This document shows positions 1 to 8,719 of a stretch of DNA of 64,000 bases, in pieces. Source of the DNA: Lentzea albidocapillata (GTDB taxonomy: Bacteria > Actinomycetota > Actinomycetes > Mycobacteriales > Pseudonocardiaceae); the NCBI RefSeq assembly GCF_000719115.1, contig NZ_JOEA01000020.1, forward strand, positions 186,001-250,000. The letters are read 5' to 3'. Each line of letters opens with the position of its first letter. The stretch's first letter is position 1. The notes below the pieces were generated by a model. It made no database searches. It was not told the DNA's origin and saw only the letters and a list, made by a program, of their open reading frames with translations. The position numbers were made by a program, and so were the translations under genes.

Positions 1-319
1 CGTTCCGGAGAGCGGGGTGTACGACTACACCGCTCGGTACACCGCGGGGCTCACCGACTTCCACGCGCCGGCCCGGCTGGACGCTGCCTCGGCCAAGGCG
101 GTCGGGGAGCTCGCGGTGGCGGCGCACCGGTTGCTCGGGTTGCGGGACGTGTCGAGGACCGACGCCATCGTCGCGGAGGACGGGACCGTCTACTTCCTCG
201 AAGTGAACGTGTCGCCGGGGCTGACCGAGACGTCGCTCCTGCCGATGGCCGTCGAGGCGGCGGGGAAGTCGTTGGGTGAGATCTACGCCGGGTTGATCGA
301 GCGCGCTGTCGCTCGCTGA
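1..319 (+). CDS. ddl: D-alanine--D-alanine ligase, C-terminal part (5' end outside window)
   Basis: The last ~105 residues of an ATP-grasp D-Ala-D-Ala ligase, which makes the cytoplasmic dipeptide that caps peptidoglycan stem peptides. The frame is open to the left edge and stops with TGA at 317-319. The ARYTAG and PARL blocks are visible, followed by FLEVNVSPGLTETSLLP, which holds the E-x-N metal-binding pair and the closing loop typical of Ddl. The in-frame GTG at 17 is internal, since homology (VPESG...) continues upstream of it. Convergent with parB and separated from it by a hairpin. A generic ATP-grasp ligase is possible but less likely. Confidence 0.85.
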   Translation, partial: VPESGVYDYTARYTAGLTDFHAPARLDAASAKAVGELAVAAHRLLGLRDVSRTDAIVAEDGTVYFLEVNVSPGLTETSLLPMAVEAAGKSLGEIYAGLIERAVAR

Positions 320-370
320 GTTGCTCCGGATCGACGGTCTGAGAGCCGCGTTCGGTGATCGACAAATAGG

Positions 371-404
371 TGACGCCCCGTATCCAATTGGATGCGGGGC
401 GTCA
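371..404. terminator. bidirectional hairpin between ddl and parB
   Basis: Fifteen-base arms TGACGCCCCGTATCC and GGATGCGGGGCGTCA around an AATT loop, with one G.T pair. It lies between two convergent genes, so it probably ends both transcripts. Confidence 0.8.
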
Positions 405-444
405 TCGTCACCGTGACATAAGACCCTGGGGTGATCCTATGGGC

Positions 445-1413
445 CTACTCCGATGTCCGAATTGTCGTTTCTGGGCTCATCATGCCGATGATCCTTTGAA
501 GATCATCAACTGACCCGAATTCGACCACGATCCGGCCTTTTCGTTGCCCGAGTTCGACCTTCACGCGGGTGTCGAAGTTGTCGGAGAGGCGCTCGGCGAG
601 CTCCTGCAGACCGGGCGCGTGCAGCTGCTTGCGCGGGGCGGCCTTCTCCTTCTTGGGCTTCTCGTTCTTGGCGACAGTCACCGCTTCTTCGGTCGCACGG
701 ACCGACATGCCCTCGGCGATGATCCGTGCCGCGAGGTCTTCCTGCGCTCCCGCGTCGTCCAGACCGAGAAGCGCCCGCGCGTGCCCGGCGCTCAGCACGC
801 CCGCCGCGACCCGCCGCTGAACGGGGAGGGGGAGCTTCAGCAGCCGGATGGTGTTCGTGACGACGGGGCGGCTGCGTCCGATGCGGTCCGCGAGTTCCTC
901 GTGCGTGACGCCGAACTCCTGCAGCAGCTGCTGGTACGCCGCCGCCTCTTCGAGCGGGTTGAGCTGGACGCGGTGGATGTTCTCCAGCAGCGCGTCGCGC
1001 AGCATGACGTCGTCGGCGGTCTGCCGGACGATAGCCGGGATCGTCTTGAGCCCGGCCTGCTGCGTGGCCCGCCACCGGCGCTCGCCCATGACGAGCTCGA
1101 AGGTGTCCGCGGTCAGCTCGCGGACCACGATCGGCTGCATGAGCCCGAACTCCTTGATGGAGAACGAGAGCTCGTCGAGCGCATCCTGGTCGAACACCTG
1201 GCGCGGCTGCTTGGCGTTCGTCCTGATCGCCGTAACCGCGATCTCGCGGTAGATGGCGCCCGCGACCTCACCGGCAGGCTGCTGAGCCAGGGTCTTGGTG
1301 GACCCGTTGCCGGCCACCGCGGGCCGGAGCGTGCTCGGCGCACCGGCCGGCGGACCCTGCGGGATGAGTGCGGCCAGACCGCGCCCGAGTCCGCCCTTGC
1401 GCTGCTCCGTCAT
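445..1413 (-). CDS. parB: chromosome partitioning protein ParB
   Basis: 322-residue ParB, the CTP-dependent clamp that loads at parS and spreads to form the segregation complex with ParA. Visible in order: the short N-terminal [11 protein letters not shown] segment (ParA-interacting type), the nuclease/CTPase fold with GERRWRA (about 109-115) and ENIHR, a helix-turn-helix around [20 protein letters not shown], and a C-terminal dimerisation region rich in K and E. The ATG overlaps the parA stop by 4 nt, so translation is probably coupled. Its target sites lie 0.9-2.3 kb away, in and around parA and rsmG. Confidence 0.97.
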   Translation of the reverse strand: MTEQRKGGLGRGLAALIPQGPPAGAPSTLRPAVAGNGSTKTLAQQPAGEVAGAIYREIAVTAIRTNAKQPRQVFDQDALDELSFSIKEFGLMQPIVVRELTADTFELVMGERRWRATQQAGLKTIPAIVRQTADDVMLRDALLENIHRVQLNPLEEAAAYQQLLQEFGVTHEELADRIGRSRPVVTNTIRLLKLPLPVQRRVAAGVLSAGHARALLGLDDAGAQEDLAARIIAEGMSVRATEEAVTVAKNEKPKKEKAAPRKQLHAPGLQELAERLSDNFDTRVKVELGQRKGRIVVEFGSVDDLQRIIGMMSPETTIRTSE

Positions 1414-2384
1414 GCGCCCTCCTCCTTGGCCCCGCGGATCGCGATCTCCTTGGCGGCGTCGAGGTAACTCATCGACCCGCGCGAGCCCGGGTCGTAGGTC
1501 AACACCGTCTGCCCGAATCCTGGTGCCTCGGAGACCTTCACGCTGCGCGGAATCACCGTCCGGAGGGCGACGTCGCCGAAGTGGCCGCGCACCTCACTGG
1601 TCACCTGGTCCGCGAGCTTCGTGCGCCCGTCGTACATCGTGAGGAGGATCGTGGAGATCGCGAGATCGGGGTTGAGGTGCTGCTGCACGAGCTCGATGTT
1701 GCGGATCAGCTGACTCAGCCCCTCCAGCGCGTAGTACTCGCACTGAATGGGGATCAGCACCTCCTGCGCCGCGACCATCGCGTTGACGGTCAGCAGACCG
1801 AGGCTCGGCGGGCAGTCGATGAAGACGTAGTCCGGCTGCAGCTGGTCGAGCGCCTCGGAGGAGAGCGCCTCCTTGAGCCGCGACTCACGCGCCACCATCG
1901 AGACGAGCTCGATCTCGGCGCCCGCGAGGTCGATCGTCGCGGGCACGCAGAAGAGGTTCGGCGACGTCGGGCTGACCTGAGCCGCCTCGGCGATGGAGAT
2001 CTCGCCGAGCAACACCTCGTAGACGGACGGCGTGCCGCTGCGGTGCTCGACGGAGAGCGCCGTGCTGGCGTTGCCCTGAGGGTCGAGGTCGATCACGAGC
2101 GTCTTGAGCCCGTGAATGGCGAGCGCGGCAGCGAGGTTCACCGTGCTCGTCGTCTTGCCGACGCCACCCTTCTGGTTGGCGACGGTCATCACCCGGCGAT
2201 GTGTCGGGCGGGGGAGCAGTGACTCGTCGGGGTGCAGCACGCTTGCCGCACGAGCCGCCTCTTCTGCAATCGGGGTCCACACCACGGCGCTGTCATCTCC
2301 GTTGTTGGTCGGCTTGGCTTTGGGTTTGGAGGGCTGCGTTTCACGTGGAACATCGGCTGCGTGAAACTCCGGGTACACGCTCAA
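1410..2384 (-). CDS. parA: chromosome partitioning ATPase ParA
   Basis: Deviant Walker-A ATPase that positions ParB-parS complexes. The motif KGGVGKTT is at about residues 72-79, followed by the [11 protein letters not shown]alker A' region and the [16 protein letters not shown]alker B block. The first possible start is TTG, which overlaps the rsmG stop; a GTG two codons in and an ATG at residue 66 are alternatives. The ~65-residue N-terminal extension is low complexity, and its codons for DVPRET coincide with a parS site at 2338-2351. Middle gene of rsmG-parA-parB, with 4-nt overlaps on both sides. Confidence 0.96.
   Translation of the reverse strand: MSVYPEFHAADVPRETQPSKPKAKPTNNGDDSAVVWTPIAEEAARAASVLHPDESLLPRPTHRRVMTVANQKGGVGKTTSTVNLAAALAIHGLKTLVIDLDPQGNASTALSVEHRSGTPSVYEVLLGEISIAEAAQVSPTSPNLFCVPATIDLAGAEIELVSMVARESRLKEALSSEALDQLQPDYVFIDCPPSLGLLTVNAMVAAQEVLIPIQCEYYALEGLSQLIRNIELVQQHLNPDLAISTILLTMYDGRTKLADQVTSEVRGHFGDVALRTVIPRSVKVSEAPGFGQTVLTYDPGSRGSMSYLDAAKEIAIRGAKEEGA
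2338..2351. other. parS site 1 (inside parA)
   Basis: GTTTCACGTGGAAC, a match to the actinobacterial 14-bp ParB-binding palindrome with one asymmetric position. It lies in the N-terminal codons of parA. Confidence 0.93.
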
Positions 2385-3028
2385 CGATCCCTCCGCTGCT
2401 GGCGCTCCACGATGAGCACCGTCGTAGGCACCTCAAGTACATCCGCTCCCACGACGACGACATGTGCGTTGGCGCCGCCGGCTTTGAGCACCGCCTCGCC
2501 GTCGCGTTCGAGCTCCTCCTGCGCACGCTCGCCCTTGAGCGCGACCATCCGCCCACCGCCCCTGAGAAGCGGGAGGCACCACTTCGTCAGCTTCTCCAGC
2601 GGAGCCACCGCCCGCGCCGTCGCGGCGTCGCAGTTCAACAACTGCTTGCGGATGGGTGCTTCCTCCGCGCGTCCCCGGAGGACCGTCACGTTGTCGAGCT
2701 GGAGCCGTTCCTTCACTTCCTCGAGCCACGCGATGCGGCGCGCCATCGGCTCGAGAAGCGTGATCCTCAGGTCGGGCCGCGCGATGGCGAGCGGCACCCC
2801 CGGCAGCCCGGCGCCAGAGCCCACGTCGACGACACGTTCGTTGGGCTGGAACAGCTCCTCGATCACCGCCGAGTTCAGCACGTGCCGATCCCAAATCTTC
2901 TCGACTTCACGAGGACCGATAAGTCCGCGCTCCACGCCGTGCTCCTCCAGGAGCCTGACGAACTCGGCGGCACGCTCAACGTGCTCACCGAAGACGAGCT
3001 TCGCGCTGTCGGGCAACTCCCCGGCCAT
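2381..3028 (-). CDS. rsmG: 16S rRNA (guanine527-N7)-methyltransferase RsmG
   Basis: 215-residue SAM-dependent methyltransferase (GidB family) that modifies G527 of 16S rRNA; loss of this family can give low-level streptomycin resistance. Visible: the DRHVLNSAVI region, SAM-binding motif VVDVGSGAGLPGVPLAI, TLLEPMARRIAWLEEV, and catalytic-region CDAATARAVAPLEKL. The start is taken at ATG 3028 (MAGELPDSA). The frame is open further upstream, where a GTG start would translate a parS site as VSRET, so the start is not certain. First gene of rsmG-parA-parB. It is separated from khpB, its usual upstream neighbour, by a phosphatase-like gene and about 660 bp without a gene. Confidence 0.93.
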   Translation of the reverse strand: MAGELPDSAKLVFGEHVERAAEFVRLLEEHGVERGLIGPREVEKIWDRHVLNSAVIEELFQPNERVVDVGSGAGLPGVPLAIARPDLRITLLEPMARRIAWLEEVKERLQLDNVTVLRGRAEEAPIRKQLLNCDAATARAVAPLEKLTKWCLPLLRGGGRMVALKGERAQEELERDGEAVLKAGGANAHVVVVGADVLEVPTTVLIVERQQRRDR

Positions 3029-3041
3029 GTTCTCCGTCCGC

Positions 3042-3055
3042 GTTTCACGTGAAAC
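3042..3055. other. parS site 2 (upstream of rsmG)
   Basis: GTTTCACGTGAAAC, a perfect 14-bp palindrome just upstream of the rsmG start, in the probable promoter/leader of the par operon. ParB bound here could also influence its own transcription (inference). Confidence 0.95.
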
Positions 3056-3153
3056 CACGCGGCGCGGTGTTCCAGCAGCCGGTGGAAGAGCTGGCGAATG
3101 CCAGGGGACCATCATGACGGATCGACCGTGTGCGGCGCCAAATCCTGAGCGCC

Positions 3154-3167
3154 GTTTCACGTGAAAC
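3154..3167. other. parS site 3 (at start of phosphatase gene)
   Basis: Second perfect GTTTCACGTGAAAC palindrome, 112 bp from site 2. It overlaps the first possible GTG codon (3161) of the plus-strand phosphatase-like gene. Confidence 0.95.
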
Positions 3168-3676
3168 TTGGGGGAAAGTTGCGTCCGTTGCTCTACACCG
3201 TCGCTCGACCCGGTCCCGGCACCGTCTCGACGATGAGCCATCCGGCCGGTGGCATGTACCTGGAGGGCAAGATCCGCGAACTGCGACGGGTTGGGGTTGA
3301 TGTGCTCGTGTCGACTCAGACCGACAGCGAACGGGTCGAGTGCGATCTCGTCGATGAGGAGAAGGTGGTTGTCGCCGCCGGCCTGCAGTACGTGTGCTTC
3401 CCGATCGAGGATCGTGCGGTGCCGGACGTGGAGTCGGCGGTCGCTGCCGTCCAGCCGCTCCACGCGCTGTACCGGCGTGGGGCGCATGTGGTGTTCCACT
3501 GCTGGGCCGGGATCGGGCGGTCGTCGTTGCTGGCTGGGTTGTTGTTGGGAATGGATGGGGTTTCGCCTGGGGAGGCTTGGGGGTTGATTGCGGCGGCTCG
3601 GGGGTGGGTGGTGCCGGACACGGCGGAGCAGGGGGAGTGGTTGGCTGCTTGGTGGGATGGGCGCGAGACTCACTGA
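3161..3676 (+). CDS. dual-specificity/tyrosine phosphatase-like protein
   Basis: 171 residues or slightly fewer. Contains HCWAGIGRSS at about 107-116, the H-C-x5-R-S signature of cysteine-dependent protein phosphatases, preceded by a conserved-looking acidic loop (CFPIEDRAVPDVES) that could supply the general acid Asp. No signal peptide or membrane segment is seen, so it is probably cytoplasmic. The start is ambiguous: GTG 3161 lies inside parS site 3, while TTG 3179 follows a GGGGGAAAG ribosome-binding-like run. The 3' half uses many GGG and TTG codons, unlike its neighbours. It sits opposite to the flanking operons, between rsmG and khpB. The substrate is unknown. Confidence 0.75.
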   Translation: MKLGGKLRPLLYTVARPGPGTVSTMSHPAGGMYLEGKIRELRRVGVDVLVSTQTDSERVECDLVDEEKVVVAAGLQYVCFPIEDRAVPDVESAVAAVQPLHALYRRGAHVVFHCWAGIGRSSLLAGLLLGMDGVSPGEAWGLIAAARGWVVPDTAEQGEWLAAWWDGRETH

Positions 3677-3721
3677 TCGGTGGGTTGGTGTGCGTAGGTT
3701 CAGCCTGTCTGCGGGGTGGGT

Positions 3722-3735
3722 GTTTCACGTGGAAC
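3722..3735. other. parS site 4
   Basis: GTTTCACGTGGAAC, identical to site 1, in the non-coding stretch downstream of the phosphatase gene. It completes a four-site cluster spanning about 1.4 kb. Confidence 0.93.
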
Positions 3736-4288
3736 GCGTTGAGGGTGCCGTGCCGTGCCGTGCAGGCGGGGTCGGTTCGCGTTGACTGGTTCCGGGGGGT
3801 GTCGTGCGGGTCGGCTTGCGTTGGCTTGTCGCGTTCCAGCGGGGTGGTCACCTGCCGTGCGGATGGTCGCCGTGCGAGGGTGGCCGGGCGGGTAGTACCG
3901 GGCCGGTGCCGGTCATCGCCGCTGCGCGTCGATAGCGATTGGGGCTTGACCTTGAGCCTCTGGCGGGATGCTTGACGGCCGGAAAAGGCCGGGCTCGGCT
4001 TCGCCATTGGCGTGGGCGGCAGGGTGGCTCGGCTTCGCCATCGCCCTGTCGCGCGGGAGGGGACGTGAGGAGAGCGGAGAGGAGGCTCCTTGGGCCATCA
4101 CGTTGCGGTCATCGCGTCGTGTCGACATGTCGCCACCGGATGCGGCGGCCCATCTTCGCGCTTCCGTTGTCGCGGACCCCTCGATCGTTTGCGTGGTGGC
4201 CGCTGGGTGGGTTGTTCGTGCCGGGCCGGGGCGGAGCTCTTCTTGGCTCCTCGCCGGCGCGGTGCTCGTCCCTGGTTGGGACAGCGAA

Positions 4289-4320
4289 CGGCCCCTGGTT
4301 CCGGGTGGAACCAAGGGCCG
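4289..4320 (-). terminator. terminator hairpin after khpB
   Basis: Arms CGGCCCCTGGTTCC and GGAACCAAGGGCCG with one mismatch around GGGT, about 20 bp past the minus-strand khpB stop. Probably ends the rpmH-rnpA-yidD-yidC-khpB transcript. Confidence 0.75.
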
Positions 4321-4338
4321 TGGGGAAAGCTGGAGCTG

Positions 4339-4902
4339 CTAGGGCTTCGGGAAGATGATGACCCGGCGCTGCGGCTCTTCGCCTTCGCTCTCGCTGTGTA
4401 CGCCCGCGACGGTGGCGACGGCGTCGTGGACCACCTTGCGTTCGAACGGGGTCATGGGGTGCAGGCGGGCGCGTTCGCCTGAGGCGGCCACCTTTTCCGC
4501 GGTGGTTCGGCCCATCTCCGCCAGTTCTGCTCGGCGGCCTGCTCGCCACTGGGCGATGTCCAGCATCAGGCGGGAGCGGACTCCCGTTTCCTGCTGGACT
4601 GCCAGGCGGGTGAGTTCCTGGAGCGATTCGAGGACGTTGCCTCTGGGGCCCACCAGCTTGGCGAGGTCTTCGCCGCCGTCGATGCTGACGATGGCCCTGC
4701 CGCTTTCCACGTCCAGGTCGATGTCGCCGTCGTAGTCCAGCAGGTCCAGCAGGCGCTCGAGGTAGTCGCCTGCGATGTCGCCTTCCTGGACGAGCAGGTC
4801 CTCGGTCTTGCTCTGCGACTGCGGCTCGGCCGTGGTCTCGGACTCGGCTGCGGCCTCCGACGACGCCTCCACGTCGTCGGTCGCCTGCAAGGTCTCCGAC
4901 AC
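4339..4902 (-). CDS. khpB: Jag/KhpB-type RNA-binding protein (KH and R3H domains)
   Basis: 187 residues from GTG 4902, chosen because a strong GAGAGGAGA ribosome-binding site precedes it at good spacing; an ATG 21 nt upstream has none. An acidic low-complexity N-terminus (about 1-35) is followed by a KH-like domain with LVGPRGNVLESLQELTRLAV (KH GxxG variant) and an R3H-like C-terminus with R-A-G-R-R and ARLHPMTPFERKVVHDAV. The family binds RNA and influences cell-wall synthesis and division in Gram-positive bacteria. Located right after yidC, its standard partner. Confidence 0.92.
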   Translation of the reverse strand: MSETLQATDDVEASSEAAAESETTAEPQSQSKTEDLLVQEGDIAGDYLERLLDLLDYDGDIDLDVESGRAIVSIDGGEDLAKLVGPRGNVLESLQELTRLAVQQETGVRSRLMLDIAQWRAGRRAELAEMGRTTAEKVAASGERARLHPMTPFERKVVHDAVATVAGVHSESEGEEPQRRVIIFPKP

Positions 4903-4932
4903 GATGTCTCCTCTCCGGGGCAACGCCCGAAA

Positions 4933-5961
4933 TCAGCGGCGCTTCTTGCTGCCCGGCTTCTTGCTGGTGGATCGGCCTGGGGTCAGGCCGGGGATCTCGG
5001 TGTTCGCGTTGCCGTTGGTGGCGTCCGTCGATGCCTTCGGCGCTCCGCTCGGGCCCGCGGTCGGCATGCGCTTGGCGCCGTTGGCCGGCTTGGCTCCGGG
5101 AGCGGGCTTCTTCGGGTTGACCGGCTTCGCGCCCGGCTTCGGAGCGAGGGCCTGACGGGTTTCGACGACCGTGGCCTTCTTCTCCTCTTCCTCGGAGTCG
5201 ATGCGCTTGTAGACGAAGTGCTGCTGGCCGAGGGTCCACGCGTTGTTGGACAGCCAGTACAGCAGGATCGCGACGGGGAAGAAGAAGCCACCGGCCAGGA
5301 CGCCCAGCGGGAAGATCCAGAGCGTCAGCTTGTTCATGATGGCCGTCTGCGGGTTGTCCAGCGCGGCCTGGTTCTGACGGGCGACGGAGTGGCGGGCCGT
5401 GAAGTGGGTCGCGATGGACGCCACGATCATCAGCGGCACCGACAGCAGGATGACGTTCAGGCGTTCGGTGCCGTACTGGGCCAGCTGGTCACCGGGCATC
5501 GTGATGAACGTCGAGAGGTTCGTGCCGAAGAGCTTGGCGTTGACGAACGAGTCGACGCCCTGCTTGTCGAAGAAGTAGACCTCGCCCCAGCCCGGCTTGA
5601 ACGAGCGCAGCACGTGGAACAGACCGATGAACACCGGGATCTGCACCAGCATCGGCAGGCAGCCGCCGAGCGGGTTGACGCCGTGCTCGGACTGCAGCTT
5701 CTGCATCTCCTGCGCCTGGCGCTGCTTGTCGTTCGGGAACTTCTTCTTGATCTTCTGCATCTCCGGCGCGAACTCCTGCATCTTTCGCATGGAGCGCACC
5801 TGGCCGACGAACGGCTTGAAGAGGATGGCGCGGAGGGTGAAGACCAGGAAGATCACGGCCAGTGCCCAGGCGAATCCGCTCGACTCACCGAAGACCTTGC
5901 CGAACACCCAGTGCCAACACCACAAGATGAAGGACACCGGGTAGTAGATGAAGTTGAGCAC
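4933..5961 (-). CDS. yidC: membrane protein insertase YidC
   Basis: 342 residues from GTG 5961, which follows a GAGGAG site. Oxa1/YidC family insertase in the cytoplasmic membrane, assisting or bypassing SecYEG. An N-terminal membrane segment (LNFIYYPVSFILWCWHWVFG) is followed by WALAVIFLVFTLRAILF, a charged cytoplasmic hairpin (MRKMQEFAPEMQKIKKKFPNDKQRQAQEMQKL), LGGCLPMLVQIPVFIGLFHVL and two further hydrophobic segments. The C-terminal ~90 residues are a basic Pro/Ala/Lys-rich tail ending SKKPGSKKRR, as in actinobacterial homologues that contact ribosomes (inference). The start lies 5 bp downstream of the yidD stop. Confidence 0.96.
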   Translation of the reverse strand: MLNFIYYPVSFILWCWHWVFGKVFGESSGFAWALAVIFLVFTLRAILFKPFVGQVRSMRKMQEFAPEMQKIKKKFPNDKQRQAQEMQKLQSEHGVNPLGGCLPMLVQIPVFIGLFHVLRSFKPGWGEVYFFDKQGVDSFVNAKLFGTNLSTFITMPGDQLAQYGTERLNVILLSVPLMIVASIATHFTARHSVARQNQAALDNPQTAIMNKLTLWIFPLGVLAGGFFFPVAILLYWLSNNAWTLGQQHFVYKRIDSEEEEKKATVVETRQALAPKPGAKPVNPKKPAPGAKPANGAKRMPTAGPSGAPKASTDATNGNANTEIPGLTPGRSTSKKPGSKKRR

Positions 5962-5966
5962 GGGAG

Positions 5967-6224
5967 CTACTCCTCGGTGGATACGTCGGGGACCTGCCGC
6001 CTCGGCGGAACGGGGTCCAGGCCTCCAGGGTGCCAGGGTCCGCAGCGCAGCAACCGGCGGATGGTCAGCCAGGTTCCTCGAAGTGCGCCGTGGACTGTCA
6101 GGGCTTCCACCGCGTACGCGCTGCAACTCGGGTAGAAGCGGCAGGTCGGCGGCAGCAGCGGCGAGATGAACTTCCGGTAGAAGTGCACCGGCAGCAGCGC
6201 GACCTTCGCGGGCAACGTGGTCAT
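5967..6224 (-). CDS. yidD: membrane protein insertion efficiency factor YidD
   Basis: 85 residues. The family core is complete: [27 protein letters not shown] followed by [20 protein letters not shown]. The small peripheral membrane protein helps YidC-dependent insertion. The start overlaps the rnpA stop by 4 nt (ATGA) and yidC follows within a few bases, so the genes are co-translated. Confidence 0.95.
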   Translation of the reverse strand: MTTLPAKVALLPVHFYRKFISPLLPPTCRFYPSCSAYAVEALTVHGALRGTWLTIRRLLRCGPWHPGGLDPVPPRRQVPDVSTEE

Positions 6225-6562
6225 CGCAGCACCTTGCGCAGGGCAGAAGAGAAGTCGGCGGCGAGCTCGGAACTCGACGCCTCGGCTGCTGGAGCCAACG
6301 CCCGGACCACGACGAGAGTTCCCGGCGGCATCTCTGCGAGCACGGGACGCACCACGTGGCGCAGGCGCCGGTAGACACGGTGGCGGACCACCGAGTTGCC
6401 CACTGCCTTGCTCACGACGAAACCCACCTTGGACGAATCCAAGGTGGGCACGTCAGGCTTCAAGACGTGGACGACCAACCGGGGTCGTCCGGCGCGGCGG
6501 CCTCGGCGGACCACCAGGCCGAAGTCCTGGCTGCGGGTGAGCCGGGCGGCCGGTGGTAGCAC
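6221..6562 (-). CDS. rnpA: ribonuclease P protein component
   Basis: 113-residue basic protein cofactor of RNase P, which matures the 5' ends of tRNAs. Visible: [19 protein letters not shown], then the RNR-like motif region [28 protein letters not shown]. Starts at GTG 6562, 26 bp after the rpmH stop. Part of rpmH-rnpA-yidD-yidC-khpB. Confidence 0.95.
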   Translation of the reverse strand: MLPPAARLTRSQDFGLVVRRGRRAGRPRLVVHVLKPDVPTLDSSKVGFVVSKAVGNSVVRHRVYRRLRHVVRPVLAEMPPGTLVVVRALAPAAEASSSELAADFSSALRKVLR

Positions 6563-6588
6563 GACGACGCTGCGCTTACCAGCCGCGG

Positions 6589-6732
6589 TCAGGCGGACAG
6601 AGTGGCACGGCCCTTGCTGCGGCGCGCGGCCAGAATGGCGCGGCCGGCGCGGGTCCGCATGCGCAGCCGGAAGCCGTGCGTCTTCGCGCGGCGGCGGTTG
6701 TTGGGCTGGAAGGTGCGCTTACCCTTGCTCAC
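6589..6732 (-). CDS. rpmH: 50S ribosomal protein L34
   Basis: A 47-residue gene starting at GTG 6732 after a GGGAG ribosome-binding site. The protein begins [20 protein letters not shown] and ends KGRATLSA, which is the complete, very basic L34 sequence. It is the first gene of the operon that runs left from oriC and is divergent from dnaA. Confidence 0.98.
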   Translation of the reverse strand: MSKGKRTFQPNNRRRAKTHGFRLRMRTRAGRAILAARRSKGRATLSA

Positions 6733-6997
6733 GGTCGGTCTCCCGGTGCTTCACTGCTGACAAAAGCCTTGTGGTTGTCCCCGACGGCAGTGGACGTAGG
6801 CGCGCGAAAGGCGCCCGTCGCAAACGGGAGACTCGTACGAGGGTACGCATGCCCGGGTGCGGCGACCAAATCGGGGTGGGCCACGCCACGTCTTGTGAGG
6901 TGTGCCGGGCCTTGTTACCGTTCGTCCTTCGCGCGTGCCGGGGCTGGCGTGGGAGCCGCCACCGACCGGCATCACAACGCACCTTTTAGTGCACAGT

Positions 6998-7018
6998 TGT
7001 GGATAACTCTGTGGATAC
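6998..7018. promoter_or_regulatory. DnaA boxes upstream of dnaA
   Basis: TGTGGATAA (6998-7006) is a perfect TTATCCACA box on the minus strand. TGTGGATAC (7010-7018) has one mismatch. Both lie 62-82 bp upstream of the chosen dnaA start, a usual place for DnaA autorepression. They argue against using the GTG at 6999 as the start. Confidence 0.8.
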
Positions 7019-7079
7019 CTCTATTCTCCGTGTCCACGGTGGAGTCTTCGGCTCCGGTGGAGGGGAGGGGAGCGCGGAG

Positions 7080-8669
7080 GTGTCGAACCAGCAGGTCGAT
7101 CTTGGTCTCGTGTGGGCCGAGGTGGTGCAGGAACTGGCGACCAGCCACCTGTCCCCCCAGCAGCGTGCGTGGATGAGGGTCACCCGTCCTATCGGTTTGC
7201 TGGATGGAACGGCACTGCTCGCTGCTCCCAGTGACTTCGCGAAAGAGGCGATCGAACGCGCACTGCGCGACCCGATCACCGCCGCGCTGTCCCGCAGGCT
7301 GGGCCGTACCGTCTCCCTGGCGGTGAAGGTCGACTCGCCGGAGCCGGTGAATCCCGTGAGCCCGCCGACCACGCCGATCTCGATCCAGCCCGTGGCGGCG
7401 GTCCAGATCCCGCCGGTTCCCGGCGTTCCCAACGGCGACACGCCCGGCTCCGTGATCACGGAGGACGTGGGCGCCGCCGACGGTGCCGAAGAAGAGGTGG
7501 ACGAGGCCGGCGACGCGCTCGCCGCCGTCACCGAGATCTGGCCGACCTTCAACACCGCCAACGCGGCGGGCGGCGCGGCGCCGAACGCGAACCTCCCGTA
7601 CACGAGGCCCGCGAACCCGTCGCCGTCGCAGACCAGGCTGAACGAGAAGTACAACTTCGACACGTTCGTCATCGGCGCCTCGAACCGGTTCGCGCACGCC
7701 GCGGCCGTCGCGGTGGCCGAGGCTCCCGCCAGGGCGTACAACCCGCTCTTCATCTGGGGCGAGAGCGGCCTCGGCAAGACACACCTGCTGCACGCCGTCG
7801 GGCACTACGCCCAGCGCCTGTTCCCCGGCATGCGCGTGCGGTACGTGTCGACCGAGGAGTTCACCAACGACTTCATCAACTCGCTGCGTGACGACCGCAA
7901 GGTCGCCTTCCAGCGCCGCTACCGGGACATCGACGTTCTCCTCGTCGACGACATCCAGTTCCTGGAGGGCAAGGAAGGTACGCAGGAGGAGTTCTTCCAC
8001 ACGTTCAACACGCTCCACAACACGAACAAGCAGATCGTGGTGTCGAGCGACCGGCCGCCCAAGCGGCTGGAGACGCTGGAAGACCGCCTGCGCACGCGGT
8101 TCGAGTGGGGCCTGATCACGGACATCCAGCCGCCCGAGCTGGAGACCCGGATCGCGATCCTCCGCAAGAAGGCGGCCCAGGACCGGCTCGCGGCTCCGGC
8201 CGACGTGCTGGAGTTCATCGCCTCGCGCATCGAGCGGAACATCCGCGAACTCGAAGGCGCGCTCATCCGCGTCACGGCGTTCGCGTCGCTCAACCGCCAG
8301 CCGGTCGACATCCAGCTCGCCGAGATCGTGCTGCGCGACCTGATCCCGGACTCGCACGCACCGGAGATCACCGCACCGATGATCATGGCGGTCACCGCCG
8401 AGTTCTTCGGGGTCTCGATCGACGACCTGTGCGGCCCCGGCAAGACGAAGGCGCTCGCGCAGGCACGGCAGATCTCCATGTACCTGTGCCGCGAACTGAC
8501 GGACCTGTCACTGCCGAAGATCGGCCAGACGTTCGGCGGCCGCGACCACACCACGGTCATGCACGCGGACAAGAAGATCCGCAAGGAGATGGCCGAGCGC
8601 CGGCGGATCTACGACCAGGTGCAGGAGCTGACGTCGCGCATCAAGCAGCGCGCCCGCCACACTCCCTGA
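7080..8669 (+). CDS. dnaA: chromosomal replication initiator DnaA
   Basis: 529 residues from GTG 7080 ([15 protein letters not shown]), preceded by a GGGGAGGGG ribosome-binding run; the frame stays open 81 nt further upstream but passes through the DnaA boxes. Domain I (1-~85) is followed by a long acidic/proline-rich linker (~85-190), then AAA+ domain III with GESGLGKT at 227-234 and Walker [11 protein letters not shown], and C-terminal domain IV with the [17 protein letters not shown]-binding signature. It opens oriC in its ATP form. The linker is longer than in E. coli, as in other actinomycetes. Confidence 0.98.
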   Translation: MSNQQVDLGLVWAEVVQELATSHLSPQQRAWMRVTRPIGLLDGTALLAAPSDFAKEAIERALRDPITAALSRRLGRTVSLAVKVDSPEPVNPVSPPTTPISIQPVAAVQIPPVPGVPNGDTPGSVITEDVGAADGAEEEVDEAGDALAAVTEIWPTFNTANAAGGAAPNANLPYTRPANPSPSQTRLNEKYNFDTFVIGASNRFAHAAAVAVAEAPARAYNPLFIWGESGLGKTHLLHAVGHYAQRLFPGMRVRYVSTEEFTNDFINSLRDDRKVAFQRRYRDIDVLLVDDIQFLEGKEGTQEEFFHTFNTLHNTNKQIVVSSDRPPKRLETLEDRLRTRFEWGLITDIQPPELETRIAILRKKAAQDRLAAPADVLEFIASRIERNIRELEGALIRVTAFASLNRQPVDIQLAEIVLRDLIPDSHAPEITAPMIMAVTAEFFGVSIDDLCGPGKTKALAQARQISMYLCRELTDLSLPKIGQTFGGRDHTTVMHADKKIRKEMAERRRIYDQVQELTSRIKQRARHTP

Positions 8670-8687
8670 CCCGCCCGGGTGGCAACG

Positions 8688-8719
8688 AAGGGGTCCTCCA
8701 TCGAGGAGGGCCCCTTTTT
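8688..8719 (+). terminator. rho-independent-type terminator of dnaA
   Basis: AAGGGGTCCTCC and GGAGGGCCCCTT arms (one G.T pair) followed by a T run at 8715-8719, 19 bp past the dnaA stop. Confidence 0.85.

Larger units (their letters stand above)
3677..4338. other. 662-bp region without a convincing gene
   Basis: Contains parS site 4 and, at its right end, the khpB terminator hairpin. The plus strand is strongly G/T-rich as far as about 4260. The open frames present are low-complexity and frame-incoherent, so none is called. Confidence 0.6.

Noticed and set aside
3913-4314. 133-codon minus-strand frame between the phosphatase gene and khpB
   Set aside because: Pro/Ala/Arg/Ser-rich with no coherent pattern, and it crosses the khpB terminator hairpin.
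6999-7079. Upstream extension of dnaA to GTG 6999
   Set aside because: The codons overlap two DnaA boxes and the translated stretch is unlike DnaA N-termini; GTG 7080 has the ribosome-binding site and homologous start.
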